Shown piece after piece: positions 1 through 8,227 of a stretch of 30,008 nucleotides of DNA. Source of the DNA: Flavobacteriales bacterium (lineage in GTDB: Bacteria; Bacteroidota; Bacteroidia; Flavobacteriales_D; Sanyastnellaceae); NCBI GenBank assembly GCA_015663855.1, contig DQRJ01000064.1, positions 1 through 30,008 on the forward strand, in the 5' to 3' direction. Below the pieces are notes generated by a model. It had not been told where the DNA came from, made no database searches, and worked only from the letters and a program-made list of their open reading frames with translations. The stretch's first letter is position 1, and each line of letters starts with the position of its first letter. The position numbers were made by a program, and so were the translations under genes.

Positions 1-1871
1 CCGGGGACGACTTCGTTAGCGAGCCTGTCCTTTAAAGCTCGGATGCTACCATCGCCTCCTTCGGGAGTGGGATAGAGAGTGTGCATCGTGCCTACGAACA
101 CTTCACGGGCGGCGAATGAACTAAGGACTGCAATTCCCATTTTACCATCGTATCCAAGAGGTCGGACGGCAGGTTCGATAAAGTCTCCCATAGAGCCGAG
201 CCAAGATTGTTCAAGTCGGATGCCGGGATCGAGAGCTGCTCGCTCTTCGAGTGATCCAGGCCCCATAAACCCTAGAGACCAAAGTATTATTGAGATTACA
301 AGTATTACACTTCCTGCGGCTCGAATAAAGATGCCTGCTTGACGTAGGGATTGGCCTAGTACGGACTTGAGAGAGGGGAGACGGTATGGAGGCCACTCTT
401 CGGCTGCTTCGGCTCGGTTATCGGGGTTCGGGAGGGAGCGATGTATTATGAAAGCTAGGGCGAGAGCCGACAGGGCGCCGATGACGTAAAGTCCATAAAG
501 GAATAGACCTTGGAGATTGAACCATCCGAAGATTTTTTCGTCGGGGACGGCGAAGGCGATAAGGAAAGCGTAAACGGGGAGGCGTGCGGAACACGTCATC
601 ATGGGGGTGACGAGGATGGTGAGGAGTCGAGATCTACGGTCGGAAATGGTACGGGCTGCCATGATAGCTGGGACCGCACAAGCGAGACCGCCCACGAGGG
701 AGACGGAGCTTCTTCCAGTAAGCCCGAGTCGTCTGAAAAAACGGTCGGAAAGGTATCCGAGACGAGCCATATACCCAGAGTGTTCTAGGAAGGCGGTGAA
801 TCCGAAAAGTATAGCGATTTGGGGTACAAAAACGAAAATTCCTGAGAGCCCGGAAAGCACTCCATCGACTAAAAGACTGGTATACCAAGACGCGGGTAAA
901 ACCTCCGTTAGATATGAAATAGCCGATGTGAAAGCTCCGTCGATTAGGTCCATCGGATAAGTCGCCCAGCTGTAAATCGCTTGGAACATACTGAAAAACA
1001 GCGCCGCGGAGATTAGATTCCCCCAAATAGGATGGGTGAGTACGGCATCGATTTTTTGCTGGTTTTTGAGGGCTTTTCGCTGTAGAATTTCACGCTCTTT
1101 TACTGGTTTTCCAGCTTGGTTTAGGAGATTGCGAACAATTTTCATACGACCCCCCGCTTCTTCGAGCTGGAGTCCAGCTGGGGATGAGGTCGAAGCTTCT
1201 CTCGCCTCCTTCCAGGCCGTTTTTTCGGAAGGGGTAAGCCAATCCGGTGCTTTGTTCATCCGGGTGAGGTGGCAGAGATATCCGAGTGTTCCGTTCGGCA
1301 TCGAGGCATTGAGAATATCTAGACTCTTTTTTATGCTTTTAGGAACGTCGCGTAAAACCGAACATGATGGGGGGAGGTGGAGAAGGGAGGCGAAATCTTT
1401 TGCCCACTTGCGGGGGTCTTCGTTGAGAGCGTGAATCTCCCTGACCGGCAATCCTAATCCGGCTTCTAAAATTTCGCACAGCAACGGGTCTTCCGCCTCG
1501 AAATCCATTCGATTTAATAAGAGTAAGGTCGGGATTTCTAACTCTCGTATCTGAAGCGCTAAAAATAATTGCCCTTGCAAGGTGGCTCTGTCAGCGATGA
1601 GCCAAACCACATCTGGTTTATTCTCCCAGTCGGGATTAAGCAAAGCGTTTTCTGTGACGCGACCATCATCGGTTTGGGCATGAAGATTATAAATCCCTGG
1701 AAGATCAATGAATGTCCAATTCTTCGCCCCTTCCACCGCTCCTGTCGCGATGCACGCCTCTACAGTAACCCCCGCTAGATTTCCCACAGCGGTACGCACA
1801 CCCGTAATTCGGGAGAAAAGACTGGACTTTCCAGTGTTCGGATTACCTACGAGGGCGATAGTTGTTTTCAC
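1..1871 (-). CDS. feoB: Ferrous iron transport protein B (FeoB), C-terminus cut by window edge
   Basis: FeoB is the inner-membrane Fe(II) transporter with an N-terminal G-protein domain. The reading frame is open from the GTG at 1871 to the left edge, giving 623 codons and no stop; roughly the last 50-80 residues are missing. Visible motifs are the P-loop GNPNTGKS (residues 9-16), the switch region NLAGVTVE where most FeoBs have WPGVTVE, G3 DLPGIYNL, and G4 NRMD. The membrane part has the Gate-type sequences EHSGYMAR, ACAVPAIMAARTI and CSARLPVYAFLI, then AAREVFVGTM near the edge. An earlier in-frame GTG lies 33 bases upstream, but the family N-terminus fits 1871. No feoA is seen beside it; it follows the EnvC-like gene by 65 bp. 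A TTG-19-CAACTTTG sequence (1906-1877) could be a promoter with one mismatch, giving a nearly leaderless message, but this is weak. Confidence 0.95.
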   Translation of the reverse strand, partial: MKTTIALVGNPNTGKSSLFSRITGVRTAVGNLAGVTVEACIATGAVEGAKNWTFIDLPGIYNLHAQTDDGRVTENALLNPDWENKPDVVWLIADRATLQGQLFLALQIRELEIPTLLLLNRMDFEAEDPLLCEILEAGLGLPVREIHALNEDPRKWAKDFASLLHLPPSCSVLRDVPKSIKKSLDILNASMPNGTLGYLCHLTRMNKAPDWLTPSEKTAWKEAREASTSSPAGLQLEEAGGRMKIVRNLLNQAGKPVKEREILQRKALKNQQKIDAVLTHPIWGNLISAALFFSMFQAIYSWATYPMDLIDGAFTSAISYLTEVLPASWYTSLLVDGVLSGLSGIFVFVPQIAILFGFTAFLEHSGYMARLGYLSDRFFRRLGLTGRSSVSLVGGLACAVPAIMAARTISDRRSRLLTILVTPMMTCSARLPVYAFLIAFAVPDEKIFGWFNLQGLFLYGLYVIGALSALALAFIIHRSLPNPDNRAEAAEEWPPYRLPSLKSVLGQSLRQAGIFIRAAGSVILVISIILWSLGFMGPGSLEERAALDPGIRLEQSWLGSMGDFIEPAVRPLGYDGKMGIAVLSSFAAREVFVGTMHTLYPTPEGGDGSIRALKDRLANEVVP

Positions 1872-1936
1872 AGCTACAAAGTTGCTCCGTTTACGCCTTG
1901 TCACAATCCCCTTTTTAGGTCAATTTTACAATTATT

Positions 1937-3229
1937 TTATCGAGGTTGAAGCCAAGATTTGGGATCCTGGGGCGAGCGTTCTGATCCGGCAACTTTCCAA
2001 ACCTCGAAATGCACCGATGTCCCTTTCGGACCGTCCCAAGCAACTCCTAATTTTGTCGCTCTATCAATCGTATCGCCCTTTTTTACTTCAACGTTTTCGA
2101 GATTACTGTATACAGTTCTATACCCCCCGTGCGTAACGATTACGGTCTCTCCTGCACCGGGGAAAGCGAAGATGCTACTGACGGTACCTCCGAAAATCGA
2201 GAACACCGAGGTTCCGGAATCGGTCGTAATATCTATCCCGTTACTTTCTATAGTAATGCCGGCGATTGTGGGATGTTTATGACGCCCGAAATCTCTTGTA
2301 ACGACACCTCTCGCAACCGGCCACGGTAGATTCTTTCGATTTTTCTCAAACTCTTCGGACACGATTTTACCAGCTGGAGTTAATGCGTACTCTCCTGCTG
2401 CTGACGCCCGTTCGGCTTCGATTTCGGCTTCAATAATGCGTTTTATCTCGTTATTTAGGCGCTGTCTTTCTTTTTCCTGCTTTTTCAGAGTTTTCCTCAG
2501 ACGCTTCTCTTCTCGTTTTATCTCGGCGACTAGGTCAGCACGAATCGAGCGGTCTTCATTAAGAGCGTCTCTCTCAGATTCTTTGTCGGAAAGAGCATTA
2601 GTAACGGATTCTCGTTCATTAGTCAGAACTTCTCGGGTGGAAGCAAGAGAACTTCGTGCTTCGGTAATATCATCTGCCTGCTTCTTACGAATTTCCGCAT
2701 AAGATTGAAGCATACGAAACCTAAGAGCGGCTTGGCTAAAATCCTCAGCCGCAAAGACGAACATCAGAGGATTACTCGAGAGCTTCATCCTATACGCTTG
2801 TTGAATCATCAACTCATACTCCTCCTTCAAAACCTCGATGTGCCCCTCAAGAGATCTAATCTCTGAATCTGCACTTTTCGTAGATCTCTCAAGTGATCTA
2901 ATGGTGGATTGAAGATGCCTAATCAGCCTCTCACGAAGCTCTATCTGTCTGTCGATAAGTGTAACCTTCGAACTCGCCTCATTTCGATTCTTTTTCGCCT
3001 CACTAATCAGTCTTGTAGTGGTCTCTAATTGCTCCTCAATTCGCTTCCTCTCCTGAGTAAGCTCTTCTTTTTTTTGAGTATTTTCAATAGTTTGGGCTTT
3101 AAAATCAGGTAAAGTAGCAGGCGCAAGGCCAAACAAAAGCGCTACCACTAGCCCCCTCCCTTGTCCTCGAAAAAAAGTAAAAACCAACTTTTTATAATAA
3201 TGAGTTTTAAAGTGATTTACGACGTTCAT
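1937..3229 (-). CDS. EnvC-like murein hydrolase activator (coiled coil plus degenerate LytM/M23 domain)
   Basis: This is a predicted exported protein of 430 residues. A basic N-terminus and hydrophobic stretch (about residues 26-42) look like a signal peptide. A long Glu/Arg/Lys-rich coiled coil runs from about 48 to 285, and the last 125 residues form a LytM (peptidase M23-like) domain. The zinc ligands are lost: the usual HxGIDI is SNGIDI, the YxHL element reads VYSNL, and the usual HLHFE is SVHFE. It is therefore probably not a peptidase but an EnvC-type activator of cell-wall amidases at division, as known for E. coli EnvC. Its start overlaps the end of the DUF4292 gene by 23 bases, so the two are likely co-translated. 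The dut to EnvC-like order appears to me conserved in flavobacteria (recollection, not checked). Confidence 0.88.
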   Translation of the reverse strand: MNVVNHFKTHYYKKLVFTFFRGQGRGLVVALLFGLAPATLPDFKAQTIENTQKKEELTQERKRIEEQLETTTRLISEAKKNRNEASSKVTLIDRQIELRERLIRHLQSTIRSLERSTKSADSEIRSLEGHIEVLKEEYELMIQQAYRMKLSSNPLMFVFAAEDFSQAALRFRMLQSYAEIRKKQADDITEARSSLASTREVLTNERESVTNALSDKESERDALNEDRSIRADLVAEIKREEKRLRKTLKKQEKERQRLNNEIKRIIEAEIEAERASAAGEYALTPAGKIVSEEFEKNRKNLPWPVARGVVTRDFGRHKHPTIAGITIESNGIDITTDSGTSVFSIFGGTVSSIFAFPGAGETVIVTHGGYRTVYSNLENVEVKKGDTIDRATKLGVAWDGPKGTSVHFEVWKVAGSERSPQDPKSWLQPR

Positions 3230-4133
3230 AATCTTCAGGGGGGTCGAATGGAAGGTCGTACTTGCGATTTATTCTGCTTCTACGAATGTGGAGAGTACAC
3301 CTTAAATCTATCCCGTTTCCGAATGCCGTCAAGTGCGTTTTCGTAGGAAGTAGTCCCTGCCTATGCCCTTCGTCACCAGAACGTTCAACTTTTAGCGTGA
3401 GCCCGCTTGATAGATCGACAAAAACATCCATGACCGGCATAAACGAAAGCCCATCAAACCAATACCGCTTAATTATCAACTCCTTTTCATCAGTGCGATC
3501 TATCATCCTTTTCGCCTTCCTATCCTTGATCGTAACATAAATTTCACAGTGTGGATTTATCGCTATCTCCCGTTCATCAACACCTCCTAATAGCTTTTTT
3601 ACGCTTCGAGGAAATTTTTCAATAATAAAGTAATTTCGAGCATCAACTTTAGAGATGAATTTATCTTTTCCTTTATTCAGACCAAGTGGATACCCCGAGA
3701 ATAAAGACTGAAAGGTGTAGAAATCAAAGGGGAGGCCAGTGGTTTGGCCTAATTCATCATAATTACCTTCGAAAACAAATTTATTAGAGGGCACTTTACT
3801 TATGACGCGGACTGAGTCGGGCAATAGAAGGATGCGAGCCATTTCCACACCGAGTGCGGGCGAAATGCTAATCCAAATTGCACTATCGCGAGCCATCTTG
3901 ACGCTCATAGTAAAAGATTCGGACTCGCCATCGAGCTCTATGTCAGTATCCATTTTAAACCCAATCCATTCCCAATCTAACGCCTCTTTCTCGACGTGCT
4001 TTAAGATATTCGATGCATCTCTTGACCGTATCGGCTTCCCGTCAGCAATCCTACGCTCGTTAGAACACCCAGTCGTAGTAACGCTTAGGATAACGAGCAC
4101 TAAAAGCCCCCATATTTTACTTCGCACAATCAT
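3207..4133 (-). CDS. DUF4292 family lipoprotein
   Basis: A 308-residue predicted lipoprotein. The N-terminus has two basic residues, a hydrophobic run and the lipobox TTGC (Cys 23), so it should be lipid-anchored to a membrane. The rest matches what I know of DUF4292, a Bacteroidota family likely built from beta strands resembling LolA/LolB-type lipoprotein carriers: early DWEWIGFKMDTDIELDG-like strands, a central FDFYTFQSLFSGYP segment, and a basic C-terminus. The biochemical function is unknown. It sits between the TPR lipoprotein (4-base ATGA overlap) and the EnvC-like gene (23-base overlap), which suggests tight co-expression and a role in the envelope. The family name is a recognition by eye; a profile search would settle it. 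Confidence 0.8.
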   Translation of the reverse strand: MIVRSKIWGLLVLVILSVTTTGCSNERRIADGKPIRSRDASNILKHVEKEALDWEWIGFKMDTDIELDGESESFTMSVKMARDSAIWISISPALGVEMARILLLPDSVRVISKVPSNKFVFEGNYDELGQTTGLPFDFYTFQSLFSGYPLGLNKGKDKFISKVDARNYFIIEKFPRSVKKLLGGVDEREIAINPHCEIYVTIKDRKAKRMIDRTDEKELIIKRYWFDGLSFMPVMDVFVDLSSGLTLKVERSGDEGHRQGLLPTKTHLTAFGNGIDLRCTLHIRRSRINRKYDLPFDPPEDYERRKSL

Positions 4134-5845
4134 TCTTTACCAATAACTGGGCGATTTAATTTTTCGTTAAGTCTTGTCTTGCCCCCGCCGGCTACTATAG
4201 CTCTTTCCCACAATTCAAAAGCCCTTTCGCTTTCTCCTAGAGAATATCGAATATCACCTTCTCTTTCGAGGAATACCGCCTCTGGTGAATTAAGTAGGGC
4301 TTGGGCTTCAACTATCCAATCTAAAGCATCCAAATTCCTGACTAAAAGATGGAGTATTAGAGCCTGAGTATCCATGAAGTTAGGCTCATTGGGGACTAGT
4401 TCATTAGCTTTAGTACTCCACTTTAAAGCATCTTGAATACGCTGATTATCAGTTGCCAAGTAGTATGCGTGATTATTCATAACGTAAGGCGAACTGTCGT
4501 GAATTAAACTCTTCTCAAAGGTGTCATATGATTCCTCTTTCTCACCGAACTCTCGATATGAAAAAGCAAGTTCGTTGAGCAAGGCTGCGCGAGTTTTCGG
4601 AGCATCAATTAATACTGCTAGACCGTTTTTAAAAAGAGTGATTGCTTCTTTGTAGTGTTTTAACTCTTTATGTCCATTTCCGTAATAAAGGAAAATTAGT
4701 GGTTCAAGAGGAAAGACCAAACTCGCTTGTTCACCCGCCTCAATCAAAACTTCCCATTGTTTTAAATCGTGAATAATCCCTAGATAATCTAGATGTACTT
4801 TTAATGAAGAGGGATCCTCTAATACAGCAACTTGCAGAGCAAATTCCGCCCTTGTAAAATCACCTTTATTATACCAATGCAATCCTGCATAATGCATAAT
4901 TTCAGCATTTCGAGGGTGAATCTCAACGGCAATTTCAAGTAGCCCTTCAAAAGCCTCTATCCCACCTTTATTCTGAAATTCAGAAAGAAAAAACTCATCA
5001 ATTATGAGTAATTTATCATGGGGGTCAACTTCATCGGACTTTAATATCTCAAGCTTCAGTTCATACGCTTCTTCAATCATCCCTACAGCAAAGTATGCGT
5101 CAGATAATGTAATCACACCTTCCATGTAGTTGGGGTGACTTCTTGCCAATCCTTCAAGTATGGAAATAGCGCTTTCGTATTCTTGAATAATAAACGCCAT
5201 CAACCCCTTATGGTAGATGAACTTAGGTTCGTCCGGGAAGTCGTTTGCAGCGTTGGATAAAAATTCGTCAAATTTCTCAAATTCAAATTCTGAAATCAGG
5301 ATCAGCATTAATTTGTCTAATCTCACTTCAACATTTGGTGCGATTTCATCTTCGTAAAACGCTAATAATTGGTATGCGTGCCAGGCCTTGCCCTCTTTTA
5401 AAAAGACATCGGAGCATTCTCGGAGCGCCTCTAAATCTCCAGGTCTTTTTGCAATCCAAATCTCAAAGTCTTTCGCCGCTTCATCTAAATTCCCAGTTGC
5501 AGCAAGCGCCCTCCCCCTGTAATACCTAAACCAATCGTTTTCTTCGTCAAGATCTACAGCTAGGTCTAGATGAGCTAAAGCAGCCTCCATCCTTCCAAGT
5601 TCGAAGTCTATTTTTCCTAGATCGTAATGGAAAGATGCTATATCGGGCTCTTCATCCGAACATCTAAGGAAACAGGTATAAGCAGCTTCCTTATCCCCTT
5701 TAAGTAAATGTTGAGTGCCGTTGAAATAATTGCGTTGAAGAGCTTCCGATAAGCCCTCTTCCGAACTAACCAAATGGTTAGATCCAGAACATCCCCCGGC
5801 AATAAGCGAAGTAAAAATTAAAAATATGTAGAAAAAATTCCTCAC
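4130..5845 (-). CDS. TPR-repeat lipoprotein
   Basis: This encodes 571 residues. The GTG start is chosen because it gives a complete lipoprotein signal: a short hydrophobic stretch ending IAGGC (Cys 19), with no later Met before the lipobox. The remainder is a chain of helical pairs with the tetratricopeptide pattern of small residues and conserved A, Y, G and P positions. Examples are FHYDLGKIDFELGRMEAALAH near residue 75, then WFRYYRGRALAATGNLDEAA, and further repeats up to about residue 555. TPR arrays bind other proteins, so a scaffold role at the outer membrane or periplasm is likely, but no partner can be named. Base composition is visibly more A+T-rich than feoB or recJ. It lies 3 bp after the nucleotidyltransferase gene and overlaps the DUF4292 gene by 4 bp. 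Confidence 0.88.
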   Translation of the reverse strand: MRNFFYIFLIFTSLIAGGCSGSNHLVSSEEGLSEALQRNYFNGTQHLLKGDKEAAYTCFLRCSDEEPDIASFHYDLGKIDFELGRMEAALAHLDLAVDLDEENDWFRYYRGRALAATGNLDEAAKDFEIWIAKRPGDLEALRECSDVFLKEGKAWHAYQLLAFYEDEIAPNVEVRLDKLMLILISEFEFEKFDEFLSNAANDFPDEPKFIYHKGLMAFIIQEYESAISILEGLARSHPNYMEGVITLSDAYFAVGMIEEAYELKLEILKSDEVDPHDKLLIIDEFFLSEFQNKGGIEAFEGLLEIAVEIHPRNAEIMHYAGLHWYNKGDFTRAEFALQVAVLEDPSSLKVHLDYLGIIHDLKQWEVLIEAGEQASLVFPLEPLIFLYYGNGHKELKHYKEAITLFKNGLAVLIDAPKTRAALLNELAFSYREFGEKEESYDTFEKSLIHDSSPYVMNNHAYYLATDNQRIQDALKWSTKANELVPNEPNFMDTQALILHLLVRNLDALDWIVEAQALLNSPEAVFLEREGDIRYSLGESERAFELWERAIVAGGGKTRLNEKLNRPVIGKE

Positions 5846-5848
5846 CCT

Positions 5849-6886
5849 TTATGAATCACCTTTCTTAACGCCAATAGTACAGAAGTCGCCAATGCTTAAG
5901 TCCTGTGCGTCACCATAAACGGCGACTTTCGCGCCTATCATAGACCCCTTGATATTCGAATGTTCAATTGTTGTGTCGCCCTGGATAAGGGAATCGACAA
6001 TGTTAGAGTTCGAAATTGAAGTGTTAGCTCCGAGGCTTACGTGGGGACCGATAATAGATCGTTCGATTTTTACATTGGGGCCGATAAAGCACGGAGGTAT
6101 GATTACGCTGTCGGTTACCTGAGCGCTTGAGTCTATGCCGGTGCCGTTGTGTAGTCGATTTTCTTCTTGGAGGATATCGAGCACACGACGGTTCGTTTCT
6201 ACTGTGACCGCTTTATTTCCGCAATCCATCCACTCCGTGACCTCTCCAGCAACGAAAGTAAGACCGGATTTGGTCATGTTGCGCAAGGCGTCGGGAAGTT
6301 GATATTCCCCTGCAAGCATGATGTCGTTATCGATTAAGTAATTTAATTCTTTCTTGAGTCTTGCGCCGTCACGAAATGAGTAGATACCGATCATAGCGAG
6401 GTCGCCCACAAATTCTGTCGGCTTTTCTACGTAATCGATTATTCTTCCCGACTCGTCTGTTACGACTACCCCGAATGCAGACGGGTCCTCTATCCTTTGC
6501 ACGAAAAGCACTCCATCAGATTCCGGATCGATAGAAAAATCGGCACGGAATAAAGTATCGGCAAACGCTACAACTACGGGCCCTTCTAAGCACTCCTCTC
6601 CACAAAGTATTGCGTGCGCAGTACCTAACGGCTCGTCTTGATAACGAATCATCCCTTCGGCCCCAAGTCGACTCGCCACAGCTAGTAAATCCTTTTCTAC
6701 CTCTTCTCCAAACCTCCCTGTCACAAATGCGATTTTCTTTACCGGCACAGGCAACGTCCTCACGATATCTTCCACAAGTCGCTCAACAATAGGCAATCCT
6801 GCAACAGGAACAAGCGGCTTCGGAGTAGTAAGAGTATGTGGTCTCAGACGACTTCCTCGTCCCGCCATAGGAATTACAATATTCAT
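5849..6886 (-). CDS. Sugar-phosphate nucleotidyltransferase with left-handed beta-helix domain
   Basis: A 345-residue NDP-sugar pyrophosphorylase. The N-terminal nucleotidyltransferase fold shows the signature MAGRGSRLRP followed by TPKPLVPV (residues 7-28), and later ADTLF, the metal and sugar-phosphate region. From about residue 245 to 345 the sequence becomes hexapeptide-like (VIIPPCFIGPNVKIERSIIG), typical of a left-handed parallel beta helix with acyltransferase-like or regulatory role. The family joins a sugar 1-phosphate to a nucleoside triphosphate for polysaccharide or cell-wall precursors. Whether the sugar is glucose (dTDP or UDP), mannose (GDP) or another cannot be told from the sequence. 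It follows dut with a 46-bp gap and precedes the TPR lipoprotein by 3 bp. Confidence 0.9.
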   Translation of the reverse strand: MNIVIPMAGRGSRLRPHTLTTPKPLVPVAGLPIVERLVEDIVRTLPVPVKKIAFVTGRFGEEVEKDLLAVASRLGAEGMIRYQDEPLGTAHAILCGEECLEGPVVVAFADTLFRADFSIDPESDGVLFVQRIEDPSAFGVVVTDESGRIIDYVEKPTEFVGDLAMIGIYSFRDGARLKKELNYLIDNDIMLAGEYQLPDALRNMTKSGLTFVAGEVTEWMDCGNKAVTVETNRRVLDILQEENRLHNGTGIDSSAQVTDSVIIPPCFIGPNVKIERSIIGPHVSLGANTSISNSNIVDSLIQGDTTIEHSNIKGSMIGAKVAVYGDAQDLSIGDFCTIGVKKGDS

Positions 6887-6932
6887 TTTTCGCTTCTGTT
6901 TTCGCTGTTATTTGCCAATATTAACGTCATTT

Positions 6933-7406
6933 TTACTTAACACCTGTACTACCAAATCCTCCAGCTCCACGATCTGTTTTAGGCAGAATTTCAACCTCAG
7001 TCCAATCTAATTGCACATAACGTGCCAAAACAAGCTGCGCAATCCTTTCACCATCCTCAACAGTAAACGCTGAAACTCCGTGGTTTATTAAGATAACGCC
7101 CACATCTCCTCTATAATCAGCATCAATAGTGCCTGGAGAGTTTAAAACAGTAACCCCATGTTTATAAGCGAGCCCTGAACGAGGTCGAACCTGAGCTTCC
7201 GTTCCTGGGGGCAAAGCAAGCTGAATCCCAGTAGGAATTAATCGATGTTCCCCGGGATTTAAAACCACAGAATTATCGAGCGAAGCCCTTAAATCTAAGC
7301 CGGCACTTTGTGGCGTGCTGTAAATCGGCAAATCGTGCTTACTTCCGTTAATTACGGCAACCTCTAAAGTCTGAACGGAATTGCTAGAGCTACTTAATTC
7401 ACTCAT
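6933..7406 (-). CDS. dut: dUTP diphosphatase (dUTPase)
   Basis: Trimeric dUTPase hydrolyses dUTP to dUMP and pyrophosphate, keeping uracil out of DNA and feeding thymidylate synthesis. At 157 residues it has normal length. All five motifs are present: SAGLDLRA (34-41), PRSGLA (75-80), GTIDADYRGDVGV (92-104, with catalytic Asp 96), GERIAQ (119-124) and the glycine-rich C-terminal arm RGAGGFGST (146-154). The start overlaps the stop of the upstream enoyl-CoA hydratase gene by 4 bases (ATGA), implying translational coupling although the functions are unrelated. No anomaly is seen. Confidence 0.97.
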   Translation of the reverse strand: MSELSSSSNSVQTLEVAVINGSKHDLPIYSTPQSAGLDLRASLDNSVVLNPGEHRLIPTGIQLALPPGTEAQVRPRSGLAYKHGVTVLNSPGTIDADYRGDVGVILINHGVSAFTVEDGERIAQLVLARYVQLDWTEVEILPKTDRGAGGFGSTGVK

Positions 7407-8197
7407 TTTCCTGGAAATTTTGCATGACGCTTCTCAATAAAAGCAGTAGTTCCCTCCTTAAAATCATCAGTCCCGAAACACTTCCCGAATTCATCAATCT
7501 CGACTTGATATCCATCCACACCATCAGTATATCCAGCAAGAATAGCATTAATCGCGGCTGTAAGTGCTGTAGGAGCATTGCGCTTAATCTTCTTCGCAAT
7601 TCCCATCACGGCATCCATAAGTTCAGCCTGTTCCACCACCATATTCACAAGCCCATTCGCAAGAGCCTCCTCCGCGCTAATCATCCCTGCGGTCAGAACC
7701 ATCTCCATTGCCTTTCCCTTTCCCACTAGCTGTGCCAAACGTTGAGTTCCACCATACCCTGGAATCACACCTAAACTAACTTCAGGTAATCCCAGTTTTG
7801 CATTAGTAGAAGCAACTCGAATATGAGCTGCCATAGCAAGTTCTAATCCTCCTCCTAAAGCGAATCCGTTTACCGCCGCAATTACCGGTTTACCGCTTCT
7901 TTCTATCCTATCAAACAGAGTAGCCTGTCCTAATGCCGCTAAATCCTTTCCCTCATCTTTAGAAAACCCCGCAAATTCGACGATATCAGCTCCAGCAACG
8001 AAAGCTTTTTCTCCCGATCCGGTGATAACGATTACTTGAACGTCAGTGGCGGTTTGGGCTGCTTCAACATATTCGGCAAGTAGAGCTATAACGCTGCTAT
8101 TTAGCGCATTAAGTTGCTTAGGGCGATTGATGGTCAGGGTCAGGACGCCATCAATTTTATCTTGGAGAATCATAGTCTCATTGTTTGCTTCACTCAT
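7403..8197 (-). CDS. Enoyl-CoA hydratase/isomerase (crotonase) family protein
   Basis: Crotonase-fold enzyme that probably hydrates 2-enoyl-CoA thioesters. I chose the ATG at 8197 (264 residues), since the longer frame begins with a GTG at 8215. Motifs: oxyanion-hole region KAFVAGADI, then FALGGGLELAMA and LGLPEVSLGVIPGYGGTQRL, which carry the two glutamates that act in true hydratases (Glu 119 and Glu 139 from this start). Both are present, so hydratase rather than pure isomerase activity is expected. Substrate is unknown: short-chain fatty acyl-CoA, phenylacetate-type or branched-chain amino acid breakdown would all fit. It lies between the ABC protein gene (30 bp) and dut (overlap 4 bp). 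Proximity to hpd and hmgA hints at amino-acid catabolism, an inference only. Confidence 0.9.
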   Translation of the reverse strand: MSEANNETMILQDKIDGVLTLTINRPKQLNALNSSVIALLAEYVEAAQTATDVQVIVITGSGEKAFVAGADIVEFAGFSKDEGKDLAALGQATLFDRIERSGKPVIAAVNGFALGGGLELAMAAHIRVASTNAKLGLPEVSLGVIPGYGGTQRLAQLVGKGKAMEMVLTAGMISAEEALANGLVNMVVEQAELMDAVMGIAKKIKRNAPTALTAAINAILAGYTDGVDGYQVEIDEFGKCFGTDDFKEGTTAFIEKRHAKFPGK

Positions 8198-8227
8198 AAG
8201 TGCCAAATTAAGCACGCGCGGACGGAT

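Noticed and set aside
79..2136. Several open frames of 60-142 codons on both strands inside feoB
   Set aside because: The minus-strand frame from 1871 to the edge reads as FeoB with all G-protein and Gate motifs, so these are overlapping shadows with no family features.
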